From: Flavobacteriales bacterium UBA4474
GTDB taxonomy: Bacteria > Bacteroidota > Bacteroidia > Flavobacteriales_D > Sanyastnellaceae
Direction of reading: 5' to 3'
Assembly (NCBI GenBank): GCA_002389295.1
Contig: DGOE01000076.1
Coordinates: 1 to 8,574, forward strand
DNA length: 8,574 nt
Shown here: positions 1 through 6,512 of the stretch, one piece after another
Numbering within the stretch: the first letter of the stretch is position 1
Layout: each line of letters starts with the position of its first letter
Notes under the pieces: generated by a model
What the model was told of the DNA's origin: nothing
What the model saw: the letters and a program-made list of their open reading frames with translations, nothing else
The model's database searches: none
Position numbers and translations under genes: made by a program

Positions 1-2
1 GT

Positions 3-68
3 CCAATCCATTGGGCGCAGGGCTCCTTCGAACACACGCACAAGGTCGGCAAGGGGAGCTTCTCATGA
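3..68 (+). CDS. Possible 3' end of an unidentified protein (partial)
   Basis: Frame 3 of the + strand is open from the window edge to a TGA at 66-68, giving 21 residues that begin PIHWAQGSFEHTHK. 17 of the 21 sense codons end in G or C, as in the confident genes nearby, which is the main reason for suspecting coding. The stop would lie 17 bases before the stop of the opposing gene at 86, so the two genes would converge. The fragment is too short to assign a family. The competing reading is a minus-strand ORF from an ATG at 66-64 running off the window edge, whose peptide (rich in Cys, Arg and Pro) looks less protein-like. I cannot exclude that neither is real. Confidence 0.35.
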   Translation, partial: PIHWAQGSFEHTHKVGKGSFS

Positions 69-85
69 GCGCCTGTGCAGAGAGC

Positions 86-2497
86 TTATTCAACCTTTCG
101 GAATGGAATGCGCCATACTTTTCTTCCGCGGCAGGTGCCCGCCCACCATCGCACATCACACAGCACCTGTCCAGCAGACCGCAATGGCCATGGCTGGCCG
201 GCCGTTGGAAGGGTCCAACTGCCCTCCGTGAGCGCGTCTTCGAGGACGGTGCGGTGCACCAGTTCCCCGCCGGGCCAATCGACCATTCTAACCTCAATCA
301 TGCCACCGGCTTGAGGCAAGTGCCACTGTATGCCCCACGTGTCGCCGTTTTGATTCACCATCGCTGACACGCCCTGGGCGCAGGCGTTGGCCACACTCAA
401 CCCCTGCCTGCGGCCTGGCGAACCCCGATCCAAAGAGGGGCTCCAATCCTGTGCGCCTTGTCCTGTTCGCACCCAAGACCAACCGTCTTCAGACCACCAC
501 CACGGGCCCTCCAGCCCCGGATGCCATTCGACATGGTCCAACGCCTCAGTGGATGAGGCCGGTAGGCGGATGGAAAGCTGGCCCTCCCGGTCATTCAATG
601 TCCTCCAATTTTCTGCGGTCCACCGGGCAGTGCCCTTTTCGGGAAGGCCATTGCCCATCCACTTGGAGCAGATGCCGAATGCGGCAACGTCTCCCGGTAA
701 CAGCACCAAAGACGCGTCGCTGGGGCACCAGGTTTTCCAATCGGACGGAAAGGACGTGGCCGCATTCGAGGCCTGGAGGCCCGATATATCCAAAGGCACC
801 ATCCCACAGTTGACCAACTCAACGAACTCCGCCCCTTCTGCGTGCGCATTCCACATCATTTCGGCGACCCGAAGACAAGGAGGCGGGGTGTCCACCCCCA
901 CCACTGGGCACTGCGCAGCGGTACAAGCGTATTCTGTTCCGCCCCAGCCCGCGCACAAGGAGAGGCCGGCCGGCCAAGCGAGGTTTTCGTGCATGCCTTC
1001 CCAATGCAAGCGCACCACCTTCGACCTGCCTGGCAACCGGGTCAACTCAGCACTGCCCACCACCCCCTCCAAGGTCCAATCCAAGGAAGGCAGGAGTCCA
1101 ATGTGCCGATTGAGGTAAAGGTCGAGGCCTGTGATTTCTCCGCCTGCTCCATGGCTACAACCGAAGCCCCTGAATGCCAGTGGCTCGTCATTTTCAATCG
1201 CCTGCGGACCCGCCGTTTGCCAATCTGATCCCGGTCTCGGGCTGCGCGCGAGGCCCATGCCTGAACCCACGTGGGAAGGCATGTCGTGGTCACAAGGATC
1301 CCACGCCATTTCTCCAACCACCGTGCCCAATGGCAAGGAAAAGGGCATGCTCCCGCCGGCGTTGGACATGCCCGGCCACTCTTCGAATTGCGGGGCGGCC
1401 AGCCACACTTCGCTGTCCGGCTGCAGGATGGTCTGCCGGCGCAATCGGGCGCCGCCAAAAGACCATGGCCCCAAATCCAATGGTCGGTTCGAGACATTGG
1501 TCAGCGCAAAGGCTTCATCGGGCCTCGAAGGGTCACCGAAGACAGGATCGGGCAAAGCCCCCGTGACTTGAACGTCTCCCCGACTTGGTGCACGGATGAA
1601 GTCCCCGGTAAACATCTGCGCCGCAGAGCCTGGTCCGCAGCCCCGCAGCGGTCCGAGGGAAACCGGAGACGCGACCTCCAAAAGCGGGCCCGGGGCCTCG
1701 TCGCGCATTTGCCAAGTCAGGTTGGCCACAGAATCAGATGTCCACTGGAGGTCGGCCGGAACGCCCCCCACCCATGCCCTTGCCGCCCGCGCGGTGACGG
1801 GGTCAAAGGTTTGGCCCAAATACCAGTCCAGCATCCCTGGACCCCTCGGGACCAACCTTCCTGGCCGCTGCGCTTCCGCAAGCACCGCTTCATCCGACCA
1901 CCCACTCTGTGCGGCTGTAGGGGGTAAATGCTGCCGGAATGGGCTCATGCCCTCGGTCCACAGGTGCTGGTTGGCCGCGCCCCCGCAGTGCGCCGCATCC
2001 GACCTCATCAGCGGACGGCCCCCTCCGCCCAATTGCGCCTCTTCATAGGGCATGGCATCGCGCAAGGTTCCAGCGGAATCCAACAGCAACACCATGCCTC
2101 CACCATTGACCAACGCGGGCCAAGATGACATCGGGGCTGAAACCGCTGTAGAAAAATTGAATGCGCTGCTGTCTGAAGAGCGGTGTGCGACCAGGACGGC
2201 GCCAGCAGGCCAGCAACCCCCGGGAAGCGCGCGAAAATGGCCATTCCAAGACAACGACCATCCCGCCAAAGAATGGCAGGTGTCCGTTGGCCCCGTGCAA
2301 GAAACCGCAATGAACTCGGCATCCGGGGCACCAATGGATGGCGTCGGGTCGGGGTGAATGGCCGTGAGGATCCATTGTGCCGCGCAAGCGGGCGGAACAG
2401 CCATGCAAGCGAAAACGTGCACGGCACAAACCAATCCGCTCTTGAAAAGGCATTTGGGTACCCCGAACCCATCCAAACATGCTGAAAGCCACATCAT
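86..2497 (-). CDS. Large secreted protein with three lamin-tail-like modules
   Basis: The predicted product is about 803 residues from an ATG at 2497. A second ATG follows directly at 2494, and a TTG at 2524 would add nine residues. The N-terminus has lysines at about 15 and 19, a hydrophobic stretch at about 22-37 and a small-residue site (PPACAAQ) with likely cleavage after residue 39 or 40, so export is likely. Three regions resemble the lamin tail domain (LTD) beta-sandwich, at about 42-185, 312-430 and 541-700. The third is clearest, with AEFVELVN followed by a 'PLDISG' strand and a later LLPGD turn. Each module ends in an R...W segment, the last reading DRGSPGRRQG, as LTD modules often do. 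The last 75 residues look like a beta-rich C-terminal domain (IEVRMVDWPGGELV... to the end). LTD modules are known in large exported bacterial proteins, often beside nucleases or cell-surface domains, but I see no catalytic domain here. A structural or adhesive surface role is inference. It is transcribed away from asd, so the two are not in one operon. Confidence 0.8.
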   Translation of the reverse strand: MMWLSACLDGFGVPKCLFKSGLVCAVHVFACMAVPPACAAQWILTAIHPDPTPSIGAPDAEFIAVSCTGPTDTCHSLAGWSLSWNGHFRALPGGCWPAGAVLVAHRSSDSSAFNFSTAVSAPMSSWPALVNGGGMVLLLDSAGTLRDAMPYEEAQLGGGGRPLMRSDAAHCGGAANQHLWTEGMSPFRQHLPPTAAQSGWSDEAVLAEAQRPGRLVPRGPGMLDWYLGQTFDPVTARAARAWVGGVPADLQWTSDSVANLTWQMRDEAPGPLLEVASPVSLGPLRGCGPGSAAQMFTGDFIRAPSRGDVQVTGALPDPVFGDPSRPDEAFALTNVSNRPLDLGPWSFGGARLRRQTILQPDSEVWLAAPQFEEWPGMSNAGGSMPFSLPLGTVVGEMAWDPCDHDMPSHVGSGMGLARSPRPGSDWQTAGPQAIENDEPLAFRGFGCSHGAGGEITGLDLYLNRHIGLLPSLDWTLEGVVGSAELTRLPGRSKVVRLHWEGMHENLAWPAGLSLCAGWGGTEYACTAAQCPVVGVDTPPPCLRVAEMMWNAHAEGAEFVELVNCGMVPLDISGLQASNAATSFPSDWKTWCPSDASLVLLPGDVAAFGICSKWMGNGLPEKGTARWTAENWRTLNDREGQLSIRLPASSTEALDHVEWHPGLEGPWWWSEDGWSWVRTGQGAQDWSPSLDRGSPGRRQGLSVANACAQGVSAMVNQNGDTWGIQWHLPQAGGMIEVRMVDWPGGELVHRTVLEDALTEGSWTLPTAGQPWPLRSAGQVLCDVRWWAGTCRGRKVWRIPFRKVE

Positions 2498-2602
2498 GCC
2501 GCAACCTGCTAACTTCGCAGGCAAGACAAGCGCACGTTGGAAAGAAGGAACCGAGCATCCGCAAAAAGACGCCTGACTTTCACCGATTGAATACCCCCGA
2601 CA
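2498..2602. promoter_or_regulatory. Divergent intergenic region between the LTD protein and asd
   Basis: These 105 bases must carry the promoters of both divergent genes. I looked for the Bacteroidota -33 TTTG and -7 TAnnTTTG elements. The nearest match on the + strand is TGACTTTC at 2574-2581, which has two mismatches and no properly spaced upstream TTTG. On the minus strand I found nothing convincing. There is no clear terminator, riboswitch or operator palindrome. The call rests on gene geometry, not on motif matches. Confidence 0.4.
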
Positions 2603-3616
2603 ATGTCACCCTCTACCCATGGACGCACCGTCGCCGTCATCGGCGCCACAGGATTGGTTGGACGCACCATCCTCGAGGGCTTGGCCGCCCGGAAGTTCCC
2701 TGTCAAGGTGCTGATTCCCGTGGCGAGCAGCCGCTCGCAAGGAACAGACATTGAGTTCAAAGGCCAGAAAATCCCCGTTGTGGGGGTGGAAGAGGCCCTG
2801 GCACTCAAGCCCGACATCGCCCTGTTCAGCGCAGGTGGAGACGTGAGCCGCCAGTGGGCACCCGCCTTCAAAGAAGCCGGCACCACCGTCATCGACAACA
2901 GCTCTGCTTGGCGCATGGACCCCACCGTGCCGCTCGTTGTACCGGAGGTCAATGCGGACGTCATTGGTGACGACCTCCTGATCGCCAACCCGAACTGCTC
3001 GACCATTCAGCTGGTCATGGCCCTCAAACCGCTGCACGACCGCTTTCTGATTCGCCGGGCCATCGTGAGCACGTATCAAAGCGTCACCGGCACCGGTCAG
3101 GCCGGCATTGACCAACTCGAAGAGGAGCGCAACGGCACGGAAGCCAACCGGGTCTATCCGCATGCCATTGACCGGAACTGCCTCCCGCACTGTGATGTGT
3201 TTTTGGAAAACGACTTCACCAAGGAGGAGATGAAGCTCCACCATGAGACGAAGAAAATCCTCGGCGATGCCGATGTGCAGGTCAGTGCCACAGCTGTGAG
3301 GGTCCCCGTGGTGGGCGGCCATTCAGAAAGCGTCTACCTGGAGTTGGAGCGCTCATTCAGCGTTCCCGACGTGAAGGAAGCGCTGCAACTCATGCCGGGC
3401 CTCATCATTCAAGATGACCCGATGTCCAATGTGTATCCGATGCCCGCCAAAGCCCACGGCAAAGACGAGGTCTTTGTCGGTCGCATCCGCCGGGACCTCA
3501 CCGAATTGCAGGGACTGCACTTGTGGGTTGTCTCCGACAACCTGAGAAAAGGTGCTGCCACCAATGCCATCCAGATTGCAGAGTTCCTTCAAAAATCTGG
3601 CCGATTCCGCAAATGA
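2603..3616 (+). CDS. asd: Aspartate-semialdehyde dehydrogenase
   Basis: This is a full-length enzyme of 337 residues, the usual size for the family. It reduces aspartyl-4-phosphate with NADPH to aspartate semialdehyde in the cytoplasm, the branch-point step toward lysine/diaminopimelate, threonine and methionine. The N-terminal Rossmann fold shows the dinucleotide motif GATGLVG at 14-20. The substrate domain holds NPNCST with the nucleophile Cys132, the STYQSVTGTG segment around Gln159, and RVPVVGGHSE at 233-242 with Arg233 and the expected general base His240. The C-terminal helix has the typical SDNLRKGAATNAIQIAE. The ATG at 2603 places the Rossmann motif at the expected distance from the N-terminus. 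The stop codon overlaps the next start (ATGA, 3613-3616), which suggests cotranscription and translational coupling with the Kunitz-domain gene. Nothing in the sequence looks damaged. Confidence 0.97.
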   Translation: MSPSTHGRTVAVIGATGLVGRTILEGLAARKFPVKVLIPVASSRSQGTDIEFKGQKIPVVGVEEALALKPDIALFSAGGDVSRQWAPAFKEAGTTVIDNSSAWRMDPTVPLVVPEVNADVIGDDLLIANPNCSTIQLVMALKPLHDRFLIRRAIVSTYQSVTGTGQAGIDQLEEERNGTEANRVYPHAIDRNCLPHCDVFLENDFTKEEMKLHHETKKILGDADVQVSATAVRVPVVGGHSESVYLELERSFSVPDVKEALQLMPGLIIQDDPMSNVYPMPAKAHGKDEVFVGRIRRDLTELQGLHLWVVSDNLRKGAATNAIQIAEFLQKSGRFRK

Positions 3617-4377
3617 ACCCTGTTTCCCGCACCCCCCTGTTGTTCTTTTCCGCTGCGCTCCTGATCCTGTCAGGCGGCTTGGCGGCACAGGAAGACCCCT
3701 GCACATTGCTGCCCGACCCTGGTCCTTGTGAAGCGGCCATTCCCGCTTGGTATTTTGACGCTGACTTTGGTGCCTGTACCCAGTTCTCTTGGGGAGGCTG
3801 CGAGGGGACAGTGCCTTTTGAAACCCTTGAGGACTGCCTTGCCGCGGATTGTGTTGCGGGCGGGCCGCTGAGCGGTTTGTGCGATTCGATCAACGTCACC
3901 GTCCAAGTTGTTGGAGATGCTGAAACGGGACATTTGGAAGTTTTGGTCGCCCCCGATTTCAACACGGACTATTGGTTTGCTTATGCCGGTTTTGCGCTCT
4001 TTGACATGGAGGGCAATTTGCTCGCTGCAGAAGACGTGGCCACCGCCCCGAATGCCTACGGTTTTGATGGCAATGTGGAACCGCACGCGCGCTATCTGGA
4101 CTATCAGCCCGGTGTGGACCTGAGCACCTTGGTGGCGCCGTTTGAATTGGAGTTGCGCCTGTATGAAGGCTGGATGGCCGGGAATCCCACTGAGCGGTGC
4201 CAGTGGATTTGGACCTCGTTTGGCACCTCCACTGGCATATGGGACGCACCTGCGGATCCTGCAGCCCCCATTTGGATGAACTTCGATGTGCTCGGCAGGC
4301 CGGTGACGCCTCGGCCGGGCGAGTTGGTGATACAGCGCGACGGCCTGGGCCGCACCCGCAAGGTGATCAGCGAATAA
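3613..4377 (+). CDS. Secreted protein with a Kunitz/BPTI-like domain
   Basis: The product is 254 residues. Residues 1-25 form a signal peptide (Arg6, a hydrophobic core at about 9-20, then GGLAAQ with cleavage near Ala25). Residues 30-80 match the Kunitz/BPTI fold: Cys 30, 39, 55, 63, 75 and 80, with AWYFDADFGAC and QFSWGGC corresponding to the BPTI core. The first three spacings (9, 16 and 8) equal those of BPTI; C4-C5 is one shorter and C5-C6 one longer. The P1 position after the second Cys is Glu40, where BPTI has Lys, so a trypsin inhibitor is unlikely. Residues about 88-205 are a beta-rich region I do not recognise, with Cys90 and Cys196 possibly paired. The last 35 residues (MNFDVLGRPV... 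then LVIQRDGLGRTRKV) resemble the end of type IX secretion sorting domains but are not a textbook match. The ATG overlaps the asd stop; the end overlaps metG by 11 bases on the other strand. A protease-inhibitor role is inference; a structural disulphide module is the alternative. Confidence 0.85.
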   Translation: MNPVSRTPLLFFSAALLILSGGLAAQEDPCTLLPDPGPCEAAIPAWYFDADFGACTQFSWGGCEGTVPFETLEDCLAADCVAGGPLSGLCDSINVTVQVVGDAETGHLEVLVAPDFNTDYWFAYAGFALFDMEGNLLAAEDVATAPNAYGFDGNVEPHARYLDYQPGVDLSTLVAPFELELRLYEGWMAGNPTERCQWIWTSFGTSTGIWDAPADPAAPIWMNFDVLGRPVTPRPGELVIQRDGLGRTRKVISE

Positions 4378-6430
4378 TGTCGCCGGGTTCGGCGCCTTCC
4401 TCGGGCGTGACGAACCGCAAACCACCGTCCTCCGTGCTGGCCATCAGCACCATGCCTTGAGAAACGACGCCGCGGATCTTGCGCGGCGCTAGGTTGGCCA
4501 GCAGCATCACTTTTCGGCCCACGACTTCCTCAGGGCTGAAATGCTCGGCGATGCCGCTGACAACGGTGCGCTCGTCGTAGCCCGTTCTCACGGTCAATTG
4601 CAGCAGTTTGTCGGCACCCTTGACCTTTTCTGCAGTCAAGACCTCGGCCACCCTCAAATCCATCGCCTGGAAGTCATCAAACGTCGTCTGTGCCTTTTCG
4701 GGTTCGACGTCGCGCATGCCTTCTACACCTGCTCCGAGCTTGCCTTGCTGTTCGGCCACCTGCTCGTCTGTGATTTTCTCGAACAAGATGGGCAGGCTGC
4801 CGAGCGGTTGGCCCGCGGCCACCAGTGCCACGCCTGCAGCGTCCCAAGGAAGATCCGAGGTGCCCAGGGCCGCCGCAATCCGGGCCGCCGTTCGGGGCAG
4901 GAAGGGCGCGAGCACGATGGCCGCATTGGCCGTGACCTGCAAGGCCAGGTGCAAGATGTCTGCCGCCCGGTCGGGGTCAGTCTTGACCACCTTCCACGGC
5001 TCCTCCTCGGTGAGGTACTTGTTGCCCGCACGGACCAGCCCCATGGCGTGCTGTAACGCGTCCCTAAAGCGGTAGCGTTCGATGGCTTCACCCACCAAAC
5101 CGGGCGTGGCTGTGATGAGGTCCCGCAGGGCCTGGTCCACCGCCGTCCAATTCCCAGAAGCTCCGGGCGCCTTGCCATCGTGGAATTTCCCAGAGAGCAC
5201 AAACACGCGGTTGACGAAATTTCCGAGGACATCTGCGAGTTCGTTGTTGACCCTGGCCTGAAAATCCGGCCATGTAAACTCTGAATCTCGCTGCTCGGGC
5301 ATGATGGAAGCCAGTACATAGCGCATTTCATCGCTGCGGCCGTTGAAGTCATCCACGTAATCCTGTGCCCAAACCGCCCAGTTCCGGGAAGTGGAGATTT
5401 TGTCCCCTTCCAGGTTCATGAACTCGTTGGCGGGGACGTTGTGCGGCAGCAGGTAATCGCCCTGCTCTTTGAGCAGGATGGGGAAGATGATGCAGTGAAA
5501 GACGATGTTGTCTTTGCCGATGAAGTGCACGAGTTGGGTGTCCTTGTCCTGCCAATAAGGCTTCCAATCCACCCCGTTTTTCTGGGCCCAGTTGCGCGTG
5601 GCCGTGATGTACCCCAATGGCGCGTCTAGCCAGACATACAGCACCTTGCCCTCGGCACCTTCCACGGGCACCGGCACGCCCCAATCCAGGTCGCGCGTCA
5701 TGGCCCGGCTCTGCAACCCACCATCGATCCAACTGCGGCACTGCCCCAGCACATGCGCCTTCCACGCTTTTGGGTCATGGTGGCCTGCACCATCCAACAC
5801 GCCGCTTTCGAGGTATTCCCGCAACCAACGCTCGTGCCGGTCCATGGGCAGGTACCACAGTGTGGTTTCCCGCATTTCGGGAGCAGCGCCGCTGAGTGTG
5901 CTTCGGGGATTCACCAGGTCTTCAGGCGAAAGGGCGGAGCCACATTTCTCGCATTGGTCGCCATAAGCGGCGTCATGCGCGCACTTCGGACAGGTCCCTT
6001 GGATGTATCGGTCGGCGAGGAATTGCTGCTCCTCGGGGTCGTAAAACTGCTGCCTCGTTTCTTCGGTAAAGGCCCCTTTTTTCAGCAAGTCCAAGAAAAA
6101 CCCTTGTGCGAAATCGTGGTGCTCCTTGCTGGACGTGCGGTCGTAATGGTCAAAGGCGATGTCCAAGCCCGCGAAGGCCGCCTGCATTTCCTCGTGATAC
6201 TGGTCTACGATGGCCCGTGGGGTGGTATTTTCCTTTCGCGCACGGAGGGTGATGGCCGCTCCATGCTCGTCTGAGCCGCACACCCACACGACGTCCCGCT
6301 TCTTGAGTCGGAGATAGCGCACGTACAAGTCGGCGGGCAAGTATGCCCCTGCAATGTGACCGATGTGGATCGGCCCGTTGGCATAAGGCAGGGCCGATGT
6401 GACCAGGGTGCGCTTTGGCTGTTCGGACAT
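4367..6430 (-). CDS. metG: Methionyl-tRNA synthetase with C-terminal tRNA-binding domain
   Basis: This 687-residue enzyme charges tRNA-Met, and initiator tRNA, with methionine using ATP in the cytoplasm. The class I catalytic core begins with LPYANGPIHIGH (HIGH at 22-25). A zinc-knuckle insertion carries Cys147, Cys150, Cys160 and Cys163. The KMSKS-type loop is KISTS at 344-348 followed by RNWAVW. The anticodon-binding helical domain spans about 385-550. Residues about 583-687 form the fused EMAP-II/Trbp111-like OB-fold (FDDFQAMDLRVAEVL, then NLAPRKIRGVVSQGM), which aids tRNA binding and dimer formation. Length and domain order are normal for the long form. The ATG at 6430 places HIGH at the expected position. 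The TGA at 4369-4367 lies inside the end of the convergent Kunitz-protein gene, leaving no room for a terminator between them. Confidence 0.98.
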   Translation of the reverse strand: MSEQPKRTLVTSALPYANGPIHIGHIAGAYLPADLYVRYLRLKKRDVVWVCGSDEHGAAITLRARKENTTPRAIVDQYHEEMQAAFAGLDIAFDHYDRTSSKEHHDFAQGFFLDLLKKGAFTEETRQQFYDPEEQQFLADRYIQGTCPKCAHDAAYGDQCEKCGSALSPEDLVNPRSTLSGAAPEMRETTLWYLPMDRHERWLREYLESGVLDGAGHHDPKAWKAHVLGQCRSWIDGGLQSRAMTRDLDWGVPVPVEGAEGKVLYVWLDAPLGYITATRNWAQKNGVDWKPYWQDKDTQLVHFIGKDNIVFHCIIFPILLKEQGDYLLPHNVPANEFMNLEGDKISTSRNWAVWAQDYVDDFNGRSDEMRYVLASIMPEQRDSEFTWPDFQARVNNELADVLGNFVNRVFVLSGKFHDGKAPGASGNWTAVDQALRDLITATPGLVGEAIERYRFRDALQHAMGLVRAGNKYLTEEEPWKVVKTDPDRAADILHLALQVTANAAIVLAPFLPRTAARIAAALGTSDLPWDAAGVALVAAGQPLGSLPILFEKITDEQVAEQQGKLGAGVEGMRDVEPEKAQTTFDDFQAMDLRVAEVLTAEKVKGADKLLQLTVRTGYDERTVVSGIAEHFSPEEVVGRKVMLLANLAPRKIRGVVSQGMVLMASTEDGGLRFVTPEEGAEPGDIIR

Positions 6431-6434
6431 GCGG

Positions 6435-6442
6435 CGAATTTA
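6435..6442 (-). promoter_or_regulatory. Candidate -7 element for metG
   Basis: On the minus strand this reads TAAATTCG, one mismatch from the Bacteroidota -7 consensus TAnnTTTG. It ends four bases before the metG ATG. A TCTG, one mismatch from the -33 TTTG, lies 16 bases upstream. If real, transcription would start at or very near the start codon, giving an almost leaderless mRNA. An eight-base match of this kind can occur by chance. Confidence 0.3.
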
Positions 6443-6486
6443 TGGCGGAGTCGCTCCTCAGAGTAGGCTGTTTTGAAGGATATCAC

Positions 6487-6494
6487 CATGTTTG
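6487..6494 (+). promoter_or_regulatory. Candidate -7 element for the membrane-protein gene
   Basis: CATGTTTG differs from TAnnTTTG only at the first base and lies 18 bases before the preferred ATG at 6513. A TTTG at 6472-6475 is only 11 bases upstream, too close for a standard -33 element, so this is weak. If it is the promoter, it falls on top of the alternative TTG start at 6492 and favours the ATG at 6513. Confidence 0.2.
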
Positions 6495-6512
6495 CCCTGT
6501 CAGTCGGCAACA

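Noticed and set aside
387..1118. Long + strand reading frames across 11-2485, including one of 243 codons
   Set aside because: They lie antisense to the LTD protein gene, have no recognisable domains or plausible starts, and are typical high-GC shadow frames.
2606..3322. A 238-codon minus-strand frame opposite asd
   Set aside because: It is antisense to a confidently identified enzyme and its peptide shows no family features.
3523..3612. An upstream start for the Kunitz protein at 3523, giving 284 residues
   Set aside because: It would lie deep inside asd and bury the signal peptide; the ATG at 3613 starts directly at a standard signal peptide.
4381..4394. A 5-bp stem with 4-base loop (CGCCG-GGTT-CGGCG) just after the Kunitz gene stop, as a terminator
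   Set aside because: It is not followed by a T-tract on either strand and lies within the metG coding end, so its bases are explained by the protein.
3670..4425. A 251-codon minus-strand frame opposite the Kunitz gene
   Set aside because: The + strand frame has a signal peptide, a six-cysteine domain and coupling to asd; the antisense peptide has none and also overlaps metG.
5387..5401. KISTS instead of KMSKS in MetG as a possible defect
   Set aside because: The K-x-S-T-S-R-N form is a normal variant in MetG proteins of this type; the rest of the active site is intact.
6446..6456. Short inverted repeat GGAG-TCG-CTCC between metG and the membrane-protein gene as an operator
   Set aside because: Four-base arms are expected by chance in GC-rich DNA and no second copy is present.
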